From NCBI GenBank assembly GCA_030832825.1, contig JAURIJ010000007.1:1-64000 (forward strand): DNA of 64,000 nucleotides. The letters run 5' to 3'. The notes under the pieces were generated by a model that did no database searches, was not told the DNA's origin, and was given only the letters and a program-made list of their open reading frames with translations. The position numbers were made by a program, and so were the translations under genes. Below are positions 21,113 through 28,867 of the stretch, in pieces; position 1 is the first letter of the stretch, and every line of letters begins with the position of its first letter. The stretch is from Gammaproteobacteria bacterium (GTDB lineage: Bacteria > Pseudomonadota > Gammaproteobacteria > Pseudomonadales > Pseudohongiellaceae).

Positions 21113-22075
21113 TCACACCCCGACACTGGCGACCGCGAGGATGGCCAGCAGACTCACCCAGAGGAACTGGCTGCGCTGCAGCAGACTCAGCAGATCCTCG
21201 GCCTGCTGCACCGCGCGCACTGGGTTCAGGGCGAAATCGCCGGCATCGTCGGCCGCGACCAGCACGGTGTCGACGGCATCCCCCTGCTCACTTTCCTTGA
21301 CGAACAGCGTGCGCTTTGCCGTGTCCACGGCTGCTAAGGCACAGGCAAGCACCAGGTCGACGGCGCTCAACTCGGCATCCCGCCACAACTCGCGCAGGCG
21401 CGAGAACGCCGCAACGAAATCTCCCGTCAGGCAGAAGCTCAGCGCCAGCAGACGCGCCGGCACCCACTCCAGAATGAAGGACAGCCGCTGAATGAAGCGC
21501 CCTGCCTGGGACTCCCGCTCGCCGGCGCAGTGCAGCCGGTGGAGCACGGTCAAGTGATACAGCAGGGCGGCAGACGGCCCCAGCACGAGATACCAGAACA
21601 CCACGGCAAACAGGCGCTCGACGGCGCTGCCGATCAGGTAACGACAGAACTGCTCATGCACCGCCCGGCGGTCGGCAGCATTGTCCAGGACCAGGCCGGA
21701 CCAGCGTTCTTGCAGGAGCAGAAAGGCGGACTCATGGTTGCCTGAACGCCAGCGATCGAGATAGGCCGTGCTGAAGAGGCGCACACTCGACTGCTCGAAC
21801 ATGAGCAGCAGCAGACCGACGTGGACCACCAGGGTCACAACGCCCAGCAAGACTCCCTGCACCAGCAGCAGAAGGACGATCAACGCAGCGGGCAGCAGAC
21901 CCAGCAGCAGCACAGCGTAGAGTGGCCCCGGCTCCGGCTGCTCCGGCGCCATGGCCGGCACACGCTGACGCAGGCGCCGCTGCAGCAGCAGGAACCAGTC
22001 ATCGGCAAGAATCGCCTTGTCGCGCTGCCAATGGTGATTGATGAGCAGCGCCAGCAATATCACAAGAAAACTCAT
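21113..22075 (-). CDS. ampE: AmpE-like inner-membrane protein
   Basis: 320 aa with about four hydrophobic segments (1-15, 51-75, 80-95, 155-180). MSFLVILLALLINHHW, the central YLDRWRSGNHESAF and the later LSFILEWVPARLLALSFCLTGDF are AmpE features. AmpE is related to the CobD/CbiB fold and accompanies AmpD, but its biochemical role is poorly defined. It begins one base after the ampD stop codon on the same strand, so the two form an ampDE operon. The aceE control region begins directly after its stop codon. Confidence 0.9.
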   Translation of the reverse strand: MSFLVILLALLINHHWQRDKAILADDWFLLLQRRLRQRVPAMAPEQPEPGPLYAVLLLGLLPAALIVLLLLVQGVLLGVVTLVVHVGLLLLMFEQSSVRLFSTAYLDRWRSGNHESAFLLLQERWSGLVLDNAADRRAVHEQFCRYLIGSAVERLFAVVFWYLVLGPSAALLYHLTVLHRLHCAGERESQAGRFIQRLSFILEWVPARLLALSFCLTGDFVAAFSRLRELWRDAELSAVDLVLACALAAVDTAKRTLFVKESEQGDAVDTVLVAADDAGDFALNPVRAVQQAEDLLSLLQRSQFLWVSLLAILAVASVGV

Positions 22076-22076
22076 G

Positions 22077-22649
22077 TCAGGACTCCCGGCGTCGGACGCG
22101 CTCCAGATAGTGCGCCCAGTCGAAGTGAGGGCCCGGGTCTGTCTTGCGTCCGGGAGCGATGTCGCTGTGCCCCACGATCGTCTGGGGCGACAGCGCGGGA
22201 AAGCGCTGGAAAAGGGTATGTGTCACCGTCACCAGTGCGTCGTATTGCGCCGGCGTGAACGCTTCGTGGTCGGTGCCTTCCAATTCGATACCAATCGAGA
22301 AGTCATTGCAATTCTCGCGTCCGCCATGACAGGACTGCCCGGCATGCCAGGCCTTGCGCGTGAAGGGCACGTACTGGGTGAGCCGTCCCTGCCTGTCGAT
22401 CAGCAGATGGGCCGAGACGCGCAGGTGGGCGATGCCGGCGAAATAGGGATGGGCCTGCGGATCCAGCGTGTTGCAGAACAATTCATCGACATGGCCACCG
22501 CCATACTCACCCGGCGGCAGGCTGATGTTGTGGATCACCAGCAGGATGATCCGCTCGCCCGGCGGGCGGTCGGAGCAGTTCGGCGAAGGCAGCTGACGCG
22601 CGTTTTCCAGGCAGTCGTCGGGACTCAAGAGCGATACTCGTCGTGGCAC
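22077..22649 (-). CDS. ampD: 1,6-anhydro-N-acetylmuramyl-L-alanine amidase AmpD
   Basis: 190 aa using a GTG at 22649. The track ORF of 241 aa would reach into the nadC start codon, and AmpD proteins are usually about 185-190 aa; a TTG at 22631 is also possible. It cleaves peptide from anhydroMurNAc during cytoplasmic cell-wall recycling. The zinc ligands are visible: His in LLVIHNISLPPG, and His and Asp in VGHSDIAPGRKTDPG. The catalytic Glu is in FSIGIELEG. It is divergent from nadC and coupled to ampE. Confidence 0.93.
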   Translation of the reverse strand: MPRRVSLLSPDDCLENARQLPSPNCSDRPPGERIILLVIHNISLPPGEYGGGHVDELFCNTLDPQAHPYFAGIAHLRVSAHLLIDRQGRLTQYVPFTRKAWHAGQSCHGGRENCNDFSIGIELEGTDHEAFTPAQYDALVTVTHTLFQRFPALSPQTIVGHSDIAPGRKTDPGPHFDWAHYLERVRRRES

Positions 22650-22795
22650 GGTGGCGCCGATTCTAGCTGGGCCGCCGGCAGCAATCCATCGCCACGCCAC
22701 GCGCCCGGGTGCGCTACCAATCCCCAGGGGGCTGGGCCATAATTCCGGCCAACGTGTGTCACCCGCCCCACCCTGCTCGCCCTCAGGAACCTCCG

Positions 22796-23626
22796 ATGTC
22801 ACTGCCCGATGATCTTTGCGCCACCGTCACCAACGCCATTCGCGAGGATGTCGGCAGCGGCGACATCACCGCCCTGCTCGTGCCCGAGGACACGCTGGCC
22901 AGCGCAAGGATCTTCGCCCGCGAACCCGCCATCCTCTGCGGCAACGCCTGGGTGAACGAGGTGATGCGGCAGATCGACCCGGACATCCGCTGCCAATGGC
23001 ATTGCGAGGAAGGCGATCGCATCGCGGCCAACGCTCCCCTGGTGACACTGCAGGGCCGCGCGCGCTCCCTGCTGACGGCCGAGCGCTGTGCGCTGAATTT
23101 CCTGCAGACACTGTCGGGCACCGCCACGATCTGTCGCCAGCATGCCGACCTGGTGGCCCATACCGGTGTGCGTCTGCTGGACACCCGCAAGACCATTCCG
23201 GGTCTGCGCACCGCCCAGAAACATGCCGTCACCGTGGGCGGCTGCCACAATCACCGCATGGGCCTGTACGACGCCTTCCTGATCAAGGAGAACCACATCA
23301 GCGCGTGCGGCTCCATCGCTGCAGCCGTCGCGGCGGCGCGCAGCCTCTTCGCCGACCGGCCGGTGGAAGTGGAAGTGGAGTCGCTGGAGGAACTCGACCA
23401 GGCTCTGGCGGCAGGTGCCGACACCATCATGCTGGACAATTTCACGCTGCCGCTGCTGCGCACGGCCGTGGAACGCACGGCGGGTCGCGCGCGCCTCGAA
23501 GCCTCGGGCGGCATCAATCGCGAGACGCTGGTTCCCGTGGCGGAGACCGGCGTCGATTTCATTTCGATCGGGGCACTCACCAAGGACTGTCGAGCCATCG
23601 ACCTGTCGATGCTGTTCCAGCGCTAG
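22796..23626 (+). CDS. nadC: Quinolinate phosphoribosyltransferase (carboxylating)
   Basis: 276 aa from the ATG at 22796 (AGGAAC upstream). It makes nicotinate mononucleotide from quinolinate and PRPP in de novo NAD synthesis. The family signature [19 protein letters not shown] and the following [21 protein letters not shown] are intact, as is the C-terminal beta-barrel segment [11 protein letters not shown]. Placement beside ampD and before the pilin genes is conserved in E. coli and Pseudomonas. The next gene, a secreted nuclease, starts 25 bp after its stop and may be co-transcribed. Confidence 0.97.
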   Translation: MSLPDDLCATVTNAIREDVGSGDITALLVPEDTLASARIFAREPAILCGNAWVNEVMRQIDPDIRCQWHCEEGDRIAANAPLVTLQGRARSLLTAERCALNFLQTLSGTATICRQHADLVAHTGVRLLDTRKTIPGLRTAQKHAVTVGGCHNHRMGLYDAFLIKENHISACGSIAAAVAAARSLFADRPVEVEVESLEELDQALAAGADTIMLDNFTLPLLRTAVERTAGRARLEASGGINRETLVPVAETGVDFISIGALTKDCRAIDLSMLFQR

Positions 23627-23651
23627 GGTCACCATTCTGTCAGGAGGCACC

Positions 23652-24374
23652 ATGAAGCATGTTCGACACCTGGCCCCCAGGGCCGACCTCTCCCTTTGCC
23701 GGTCCCTGCTGCAGATACTGCTGCTCTGTCTTCTGCCCGCCGGCGGCGTCATGAGCCACCCGGGCCCGTTGGATCAGAACGGCGGCCACTACGACGGGCA
23801 GAGCTACCACTGCCACATGCCGGGCTGCGAGATGCCGGACTCCTTCTTCCGCTCCGGGCAGGACAGCTTCTTCTTCGATCCGCGCACGCGCGAGCAGTTC
23901 TTCAATGAGGTGGACTGGGACTATTCGCGCGATTACGACGGCGACTGCCAGACCACCCGCAATGAGATCCTGGTCATCACCAGCCGGGCGCCCGTCGGCT
24001 ACACCAACCCGCGCAACTGCGAGGTGCGCACGGGCGAATGGTTCGACGAATACACCGGCAAGACCTTCACCGTGGCGGCCCAGATCGACATCGACCATGT
24101 GATCCCGCTGCGCTATGCCCACAATCAGGGAGGCGACGCCTGGCCGCCGGAAAAGAAACTGATGTTCGCCAATGACCCGGCCAACATCGTGCTGACAGAG
24201 CGCAGCGAGATTCGCCGCAAGAACGATCGCGGTCCAAGCCGCTACCTGCCCCGAGACGAGTATCAGTGCGCTTACGTACGCCAGTGGGAGGCGATTGCAG
24301 AAAAATACGATCTGCGGCTGGCCAATGCGGACCGCAACCGGATCACGGTGATTCTTCGAGACTGTGAGGAGTAG
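23652..24374 (+). CDS. Secreted HNH family nuclease
   Basis: 240 aa from the ATG at 23652 with a perfect AGGAGG; the 319-aa track ORF begins inside nadC in another frame. An N-terminal hydrophobic stretch (LLQILLLCLLPAGGVMS) suggests a signal peptide. An N-terminal His/Cys motif follows (DGQSYHCHMPGC). The core DIDHVIPLRYAHNQGGDAW...FANDPANIVLTERSENxxK-like pattern (here RSEIRRKNDRGPSRYLP) is the HNH nuclease signature seen in DUF1524-type extracellular nucleases. It probably cleaves DNA or RNA outside the cytoplasm. It is not part of the conserved nadC-pil order and looks like an insertion. Confidence 0.85.
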   Translation: MKHVRHLAPRADLSLCRSLLQILLLCLLPAGGVMSHPGPLDQNGGHYDGQSYHCHMPGCEMPDSFFRSGQDSFFFDPRTREQFFNEVDWDYSRDYDGDCQTTRNEILVITSRAPVGYTNPRNCEVRTGEWFDEYTGKTFTVAAQIDIDHVIPLRYAHNQGGDAWPPEKKLMFANDPANIVLTERSEIRRKNDRGPSRYLPRDEYQCAYVRQWEAIAEKYDLRLANADRNRITVILRDCEE

Positions 24375-24391
24375 GTCGAGGAGATGCGGCG

Positions 24392-24415
24392 AGTGACCCG
24401 CGAGCACGGGTCACT
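24392..24415. terminator. Hairpin between nuclease and cytochrome genes
   Basis: AGTGACCCG-CGAGCA-CGGGTCACT, a perfect 9-bp stem with a 6-nt loop between two convergent genes. It is probably a bidirectional terminator, although no strong T-run follows. Confidence 0.65.
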
Positions 24416-24429
24416 GCCGGTCTTGCTGC

Positions 24430-24831
24430 TTACGGAGCGGGCTGGATGGCGATGTCTTCCATGGAACCGCCGGCATACTGCAGACGGGCATCACCGGCCG
24501 GGAAGCCGACGATCTGCAGCACGTAGGCAAAGACGTCTTCGTACTCGGTGTCCATCAGGGCGCCCGGCTTGTCAGCCGGCATGGCGCTCATGACCTGCTC
24601 GAACAGGTACATCAGCGGCTGGCCGCGCCAGGTCTGCAGCACGGTCTTGTAGTAATCGGCATTGTGGCAGGTGGAGCAGTTCTGTTCAAACAGAGGCTTG
24701 CCGGTCGCTGCCTGTTCGGCGGTGTAGACACCTTCCATCAGCGATGTCGGTTGAGCACCTGCATCGGCCATCACGCCGCTGGCGAGAACTGCAGTCAATA
24801 CGGTGGCTGTTGCGAGTCTGGCTTTCTTCAT
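24430..24831 (-). CDS. Small periplasmic c-type cytochrome
   Basis: 133 aa from the ATG at 24831 (GGAG nine bases upstream). A signal peptide (MKKARLATATVLTAVLASGVMADAGA) is followed by a single haem-binding CSTCH and probable Met ligands later (SAMPADKPGALM). One CxxCH means a mono-haem class I cytochrome that shuttles electrons in the periplasm. No oxidase or dehydrogenase genes are adjacent, so its partner is unknown. It lies alone between the nuclease and the pilin-accessory gene and is not part of the conserved nadC-pil order. Confidence 0.88.
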   Translation of the reverse strand: MKKARLATATVLTAVLASGVMADAGAQPTSLMEGVYTAEQAATGKPLFEQNCSTCHNADYYKTVLQTWRGQPLMYLFEQVMSAMPADKPGALMDTEYEDVFAYVLQIVGFPAGDARLQYAGGSMEDIAIQPAP

Positions 24832-24892
24832 GTTCAAACACTCCGGCACATGGTGTGCAACTGGTTCACTGGTCTCACGGTTTCAATTCTGA

Positions 24893-24915
24893 CAGCCAAG
24901 GCTGAACCTTGGCTG
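24893..24915 (-). terminator. Hairpin downstream of the pilin-accessory gene
   Basis: CAGCCAAGG-CTGAA-CCTTGGCTG, a perfect 9-bp stem and 5-nt loop in the gap between the accessory pseudogene and the cytochrome gene. The following T content is poor, so terminator function is likely but unproven. Confidence 0.5.
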
Positions 24916-25004
24916 AACACCGCTGGCGACTTCCGGTTTCTTGAGAGCGCGCTACGTTAAACCACCGAAGTGCTTTTATCAAGCAAGCCGGAGGGCACGT
25001 TTTC

Positions 25005-25782
25005 TCACACGTCTCCCGTCTTGAAAGGCGCGCTGGCTGTGCCCTGCAGACGCGCGTTGTCGTCGAAGAACAGCACGATATTGCGGTAGCGGGACGTCAG
25101 CGCGATGGCATGCAACTCGTCGAGATCCCGCCCCAGATGCGCCTGCAGAGCAGCGAATTGTTCGCTCATTTGCGGGCTGACCGCCTCTATTTCGGCGACG
25201 CTCAAGGAAGACCCGATCACGCTGGAAAAATTCTCGGCCAGAGGACGATTAAGCGGCACTTGCTCATGGGGGGGGAATCTGCAGCTGCTCCACGGCCTGC
25301 ACGAATCGCTCGAAATCAGGCCCGGACTCCGGTCGACTCGCGTAGACATACACCGGAAAGTGCTCACCGAATTGCGCCAGCTGCGACAGGGGCACGCCCC
25401 GGCTGGTGATGGCCAGCGCCGGCACGGTGTAGAAACTGCTGTCGAGGAAGACCACAGCCACCGGCCACTGCTCGTACACAGGCTTGACGCCGTAAACCAG
25501 CGCGAGCACCTGCAACAGCACCACCAGACCGATGTCGGTGCGCAGTTCGCGCGCACTCTTGCGCGGATTGAAGAGGATGAGTGTGCACAGCGGCCCCAGC
25601 ACCTGATCGACGGCAGCCACCAGCTGAAGGCCCTGCCAGCCGCCTGACGCAGAGAAATAGGGTGCGGGGTAACAGACTAGCAGCAACACGCCCACAAACA
25701 GGGCGAACAGGCTCAGACTGAGGAGAAAATGCACGAACGCGGCGGTCAGACGCGTGTGCGGGCGCTGCAACGAAAACATCAT
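25005..25782 (-). pseudogene. TfpX/TfpZ-like type IV pilin accessory gene, frameshifted at a C8 tract
   Basis: Two overlapping ORFs (25264-25782 and the C-terminal frame ending at 25005) are halves of one gene of about 258 codons. The first half has two or three membrane segments and the conserved region DQVLGPLCTLILFNPRKSARELRTDIGLVVLLQVLAL...YGVKPVYEQWPVAVVF of TfpX/TfpZ accessory proteins. It stops at IPPP followed by TGA. Eight consecutive C's (G8 at 25268-25275 on the plus strand) cause the break; seven would give a continuous reading frame through HEQVPLNRPLAENF to the end. Family proteins help assemble or stabilise particular pilins, and this gene follows two pilin genes. It may be phase-variable, a true pseudogene, or a homopolymer sequencing error. 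Confidence 0.82.
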
Positions 25783-25800
25783 CTCAGCACGCGATGCCCA

Positions 25801-26208
25801 TCAGCACAGACCGATGCCGACGCATGTACCGCCCGTGGTCCACTGGACGGGCACAGTGAGGGTGGGCGTCAGCGTGTAGGTGTGGCTGTCGACGTCGGCG
25901 GTGGCAGTGGCGATGATCACGCCGTCTGTGACGGTGGTGGACGCGAGCCAGCCGGTAGCGCCTGCCGTGGGGGGAATGCCATTGGTGCCGGCATCGGCGC
26001 CCGCGAGCGCACTGATGCGACCGCTTTGAATGGCAATGCCAAGCGCCGTCTTGTAGGGCGTGGTTGAGAGAATGACTTCGCTGAAGCGGGCGCGCTGGGT
26101 GTAGGTCTGATAGGCCGGCAGTGCGACGGCGGCGAGGATGCCGATGATGGCAATCACGATCATCAATTCTATGAGGGTGAAGCCTGCGTGGCGGGGGTGC
26201 TGATTCAT
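25801..26208 (-). CDS. Type IV pilin, second copy
   Basis: 135 aa from the ATG at 26208 (GGGAGA eight bases upstream). A class IVa prepilin: short leader MNQHPRHAG, PilD cleavage before Phe, then [25 protein letters not shown] with Glu5 of the mature protein. The central region closely resembles the neighbouring pilin at 26313-26726, so the two are tandem duplicates. The C-terminus is GTCVGIGLC, two Cys separated by five residues with the last residue Cys, a very short possible disulfide loop. It lies between pilin 1 and the broken accessory gene. Confidence 0.93.
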   Translation of the reverse strand: MNQHPRHAGFTLIELMIVIAIIGILAAVALPAYQTYTQRARFSEVILSTTPYKTALGIAIQSGRISALAGADAGTNGIPPTAGATGWLASTTVTDGVIIATATADVDSHTYTLTPTLTVPVQWTTGGTCVGIGLC

Positions 26209-26266
26209 CGTGCGTTCTCCCACGGGAGCCCGGAATCCGGCAAGTGTTGCAGTGAGTGTAAAACCA

Positions 26267-26306
26267 TTCACGCGCTGCCGACCGACATGGGCCGGCAGCG
26301 CGTGAA
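26267..26306 (-). terminator. Hairpin between the two pilin genes
   Basis: A perfect 14-bp inverted repeat (TTCACGCGCTGCCG / CGGCAGCGCGTGAA) with a 12-nt loop, followed on the minus strand by GGTTTTAC. It lies 6 bp after the first pilin stop. It would end or attenuate transcription so that pilin 1 is made in excess over pilin 2. Confidence 0.8.
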
Positions 26307-26312
26307 CACGTA

Positions 26313-26726
26313 TCAGCAGACGCCGGCTGCCAGGCAGGTGCCGGAAGTGGCCCACTGAATCGGAGCAGTCACGCCGTTCGGCGTCAGAATGTAGGTGAAG
26401 CCGCCCACGTCGGCAGAGCCAGTGGCTGTGATCACGCCATTGGCGACGGCAACGGAAGCCACTGCACCGGTCGCGCCAGCCTCAGCAGGAATGCCGTTGG
26501 TGCCAGAGTCGGCGTCAGCCAGCGCGGCAATTCGGCTGGTCTGGGCAGCCACTTCGAAGGCGCTCTTGTACGGCGTGGTGGCCAGCACGACTTCAGAGAA
26601 GGCGGCACGCTGGGTGTAGGTCTGGTAGGCAGGCAGCGCGACAGCGGCGAGGATGCCGATGATGGCAACCACGATCATCAGTTCGATCAGCGTGAAACCT
26701 TGTTGTACTTTCTTGGCCTGGATCAT
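26313..26726 (-). CDS. pilA: Type IV pilin, probable major pilin
   Basis: 137 aa with AGGAGA upstream. Prepilin leader [10 protein letters not shown], cleavage before [31 protein letters not shown]. The globular part is short and ends in GTCLAAGVC, the same C-x5-C terminus as pilin 2. PilD (encoded at 30120) should cleave and methylate it, and PilB and PilC should assemble it. It is preceded by a 412-bp AT-richer gap with a sigma-54-like site and followed by a strong hairpin, suggesting high monocistronic expression, which favours the major-pilin role. Confidence 0.92.
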   Translation of the reverse strand: MIQAKKVQQGFTLIELMIVVAIIGILAAVALPAYQTYTQRAAFSEVVLATTPYKSAFEVAAQTSRIAALADADSGTNGIPAEAGATGAVASVAVANGVITATGSADVGGFTYILTPNGVTAPIQWATSGTCLAAGVC

Positions 26727-27138
26727 GTTGTTCTCCTGTTAGGCGTTGTTTACGAGTTTAGAAGTCGTTTTCGGATTTCGACAAGTTTCCGCACTGGCCC
26801 ATCCGGGGCGCAGGGACTGGCGGGAGTGTTTCACAACCCGTGCCAGTTCTGCCCGACAGCTTATGAAAAACAAGTAACTAATTGAAATCAAATATGTTTT
26901 AAAAACGCACAGGTATTTGACGGGATGAGGCTGCCAAACGCGTCGCAAAGCAGACAATCCGCCTGCTGACATTTTTTGTCACAAAAGAACATGGAAGGGC
27001 GTTGACCACGCAAGTGCAGGAGCGCCCGAGCGCCGCCGGCCCCACCGGAGTCGCGGTGCCATCCTGTCGAGTGCCTGCGTGATCCTCTATACTCGCCACA
27101 CTAGTTCGGTCTCCGGCATCAAAACACAGCACCAACTC
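26727..27138. other. Intergenic control region between pilA and pilB
   Basis: This 412-bp gap is AT-richer than its surroundings, especially 26860-26915. It contains a sigma-54-like element for pilA, an AATCAA partly resembling an IHF half-site at 26886, an inverted TGACA/TGTCA pair at 26967-26981, and a TATACT -10-like hexamer at 27088-27093 ahead of pilB. No coding ORF is credible here. Confidence 0.55.
26831..26846 (-). promoter_or_regulatory. Sigma-54-like promoter element of pilA
   Basis: Minus strand: CTGGCACGGGTTGTGA. TGGCACG matches the -24 element perfectly, but the -12 is GTGA rather than TTGC. It is about 105 bp upstream of pilA, whose Pseudomonas homologue uses RpoN and PilR. Weak at -12, so tentative. 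Confidence 0.4.
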
Positions 27139-28836
27139 ATGACAATTTCCCTCAGCGGCCTTGCCAAGCGACTCGTGACCGACGGCCTGCTCTCCGAAGC
27201 CCAGGCCGAGGAATCCCTGCGCGCGGCACGGCGGGACAAGATCCCGTTTGTCACCCATCTGGTGAAGAACCAGGTGGCCGAGGGCCGCCACATCGCCATG
27301 GCGGCCTCCCAGGAATTCGGCTCGCCCCTGCTCGATCTCAATGCCTTCGACCTGGCGAACTGCCCGCGGGATCTGATCGACCCGAAGCTGCTGCGCAAGC
27401 ACCGCATGCTGCCGCTGCTGCGCCGTGCCAACCGCCTCTATCTGGCAGCGTCCGACCCGACCAACATCACGGCCTTCGACGAGATCAAGTTCCACACCGG
27501 GTTGTCCACCGACGTGATCCTGGTGGACGAAAGCCAGCTCTCGCCCGCCATCGACCAGTTGATCGATCTGATCGAGGGCAAGGATTCGCTGCACAGCCTG
27601 CTGGAGGATTCGGCGCTGGACGCCCTCGACATCGAGGCCCAGGCCGAGAATGCCACCGACGCTGAGGCCGGCGCCGTGGACGAAACCCCCATCGTGCGCT
27701 TCGTCAACAAGGTGCTGCTGGATGCCATCCGCAGTGGCGCCTCGGACATTCATGTCGAGCCTTATGAAAAGGCCTACCGCAACCGCGTGCGCAGCGACGG
27801 CATCCTGCGCGAGATCGCGCGGCCGCCGCTCGCGCTCGCCGCCCGCATCGCCTCGCGGCTCAAGATCATGGCTCAGATGGACATCGCCGAGCGCCGCCTG
27901 CCGCAGGACGGCCGCATCAAGATGAAGCTCTCGCGCACGCGCGCCGTGGATTTCCGCGTCAACACCCTGCCCACCCTGTGGGGCGAGAAACTGGTGCTGC
28001 GCATCCTCGACCCGGGCAGCGCCCAGATGGGCATCGACGCCCTGGGCTACGAGCCCGAGCAGAAGCAGATGTATCTGCACGCCCTGCAGCAAAGCCAGGG
28101 CATGATCCTGATGACGGGGCCCACGGGCAGCGGCAAGACGGTGTCGCTCTACACCGGCCTCAATATCCTGAACACCAGCGAGATCAACATCTCCACGGCG
28201 GAAGACCCGGTGGAGATCAATCTGGAGGGCATCAACCAGGTGGCCGTGAACCCGCGCATCGGCCTCAGCTTCGCCAGCGCGCTGCGCGCCTTCCTGCGCC
28301 AGGACCCGGACGTGATCATGGTGGGCGAGATCCGCGATCTGGAGACGGCCGAGATCGCCATCAAGGCGGCCCAGACCGGCCATCTCGTGCTCTCGACACT
28401 GCACACCAACAGCGCCGCCGAGACGCTGACACGCCTGCGCAACATGGGCGTGCCGTCCTACAACCTCGCGACGTCCGTCTCGCTGATCATCGCCCAGCGC
28501 CTGGCCCGACGCCTGTGCAATCACTGCAAGCGGCCGGTGACGCTGCCCGAATCCGCCCTGCTCGAGGCGGGCTTCGCCGCCGGCGCGCTGGCCGATCTGC
28601 AGCTGTTCGCGCCGCGCGGCTGCGAGGCTTGCCACGACGGCTACAAGGGCCGGGTGGGAATCTATGAAGTGGTTCCTGTCACGGACGCGCTGGCACGTAT
28701 TATCATGCAGGACGGCAATGCGCTTCAGATCGCGGACCAGGCCCGGCGCGAGGGCTTCGGCAGCCTGCGGGACGCCGCCCTGCGCAAGGTGGCGGCAGGA
28801 CTGACCAGTCTCGAGGAAGCCAATCGCGTCATCTGA
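27139..28836 (+). CDS. pilB: Type IV pilus assembly ATPase PilB
   Basis: 565 aa from the ATG at 27139. A cytoplasmic hexameric motor that powers pilus extension. The N-terminal MshEN/GspE-N domain spans about 1-150. The ATPase core has Walker A GPTGSGKT (327-334), Asp box (STAEDPVEI), Walker B VIMVGEIRD (about 392-400) and a His box (TGHLVLSTLHTNSA). A zinc-binding tetracysteine follows (CNHC...CEAC). It is first in the rightward pilBCD operon, 31 bp before pilC. Confidence 0.97.
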   Translation: MTISLSGLAKRLVTDGLLSEAQAEESLRAARRDKIPFVTHLVKNQVAEGRHIAMAASQEFGSPLLDLNAFDLANCPRDLIDPKLLRKHRMLPLLRRANRLYLAASDPTNITAFDEIKFHTGLSTDVILVDESQLSPAIDQLIDLIEGKDSLHSLLEDSALDALDIEAQAENATDAEAGAVDETPIVRFVNKVLLDAIRSGASDIHVEPYEKAYRNRVRSDGILREIARPPLALAARIASRLKIMAQMDIAERRLPQDGRIKMKLSRTRAVDFRVNTLPTLWGEKLVLRILDPGSAQMGIDALGYEPEQKQMYLHALQQSQGMILMTGPTGSGKTVSLYTGLNILNTSEINISTAEDPVEINLEGINQVAVNPRIGLSFASALRAFLRQDPDVIMVGEIRDLETAEIAIKAAQTGHLVLSTLHTNSAAETLTRLRNMGVPSYNLATSVSLIIAQRLARRLCNHCKRPVTLPESALLEAGFAAGALADLQLFAPRGCEACHDGYKGRVGIYEVVPVTDALARIIMQDGNALQIADQARREGFGSLRDAALRKVAAGLTSLEEANRVI

Positions 28837-28867
28837 AGCGCGCAGCACACAACACACGAGGAAGATC

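Noticed and set aside
23415-23651. 319-aa version of the HNH nuclease starting at 23415
   Set aside because: The extra 79 residues overlap nadC in another frame; AGGAGG and a signal peptide support the ATG at 23652.
25264-25556. Two separate genes in place of the accessory pseudogene
   Set aside because: The N-terminal ORF lacks a natural end, and the C-terminal ORF uses the antisense-like Cys/Arg-rich frame for its first half; together they make one family-length protein.
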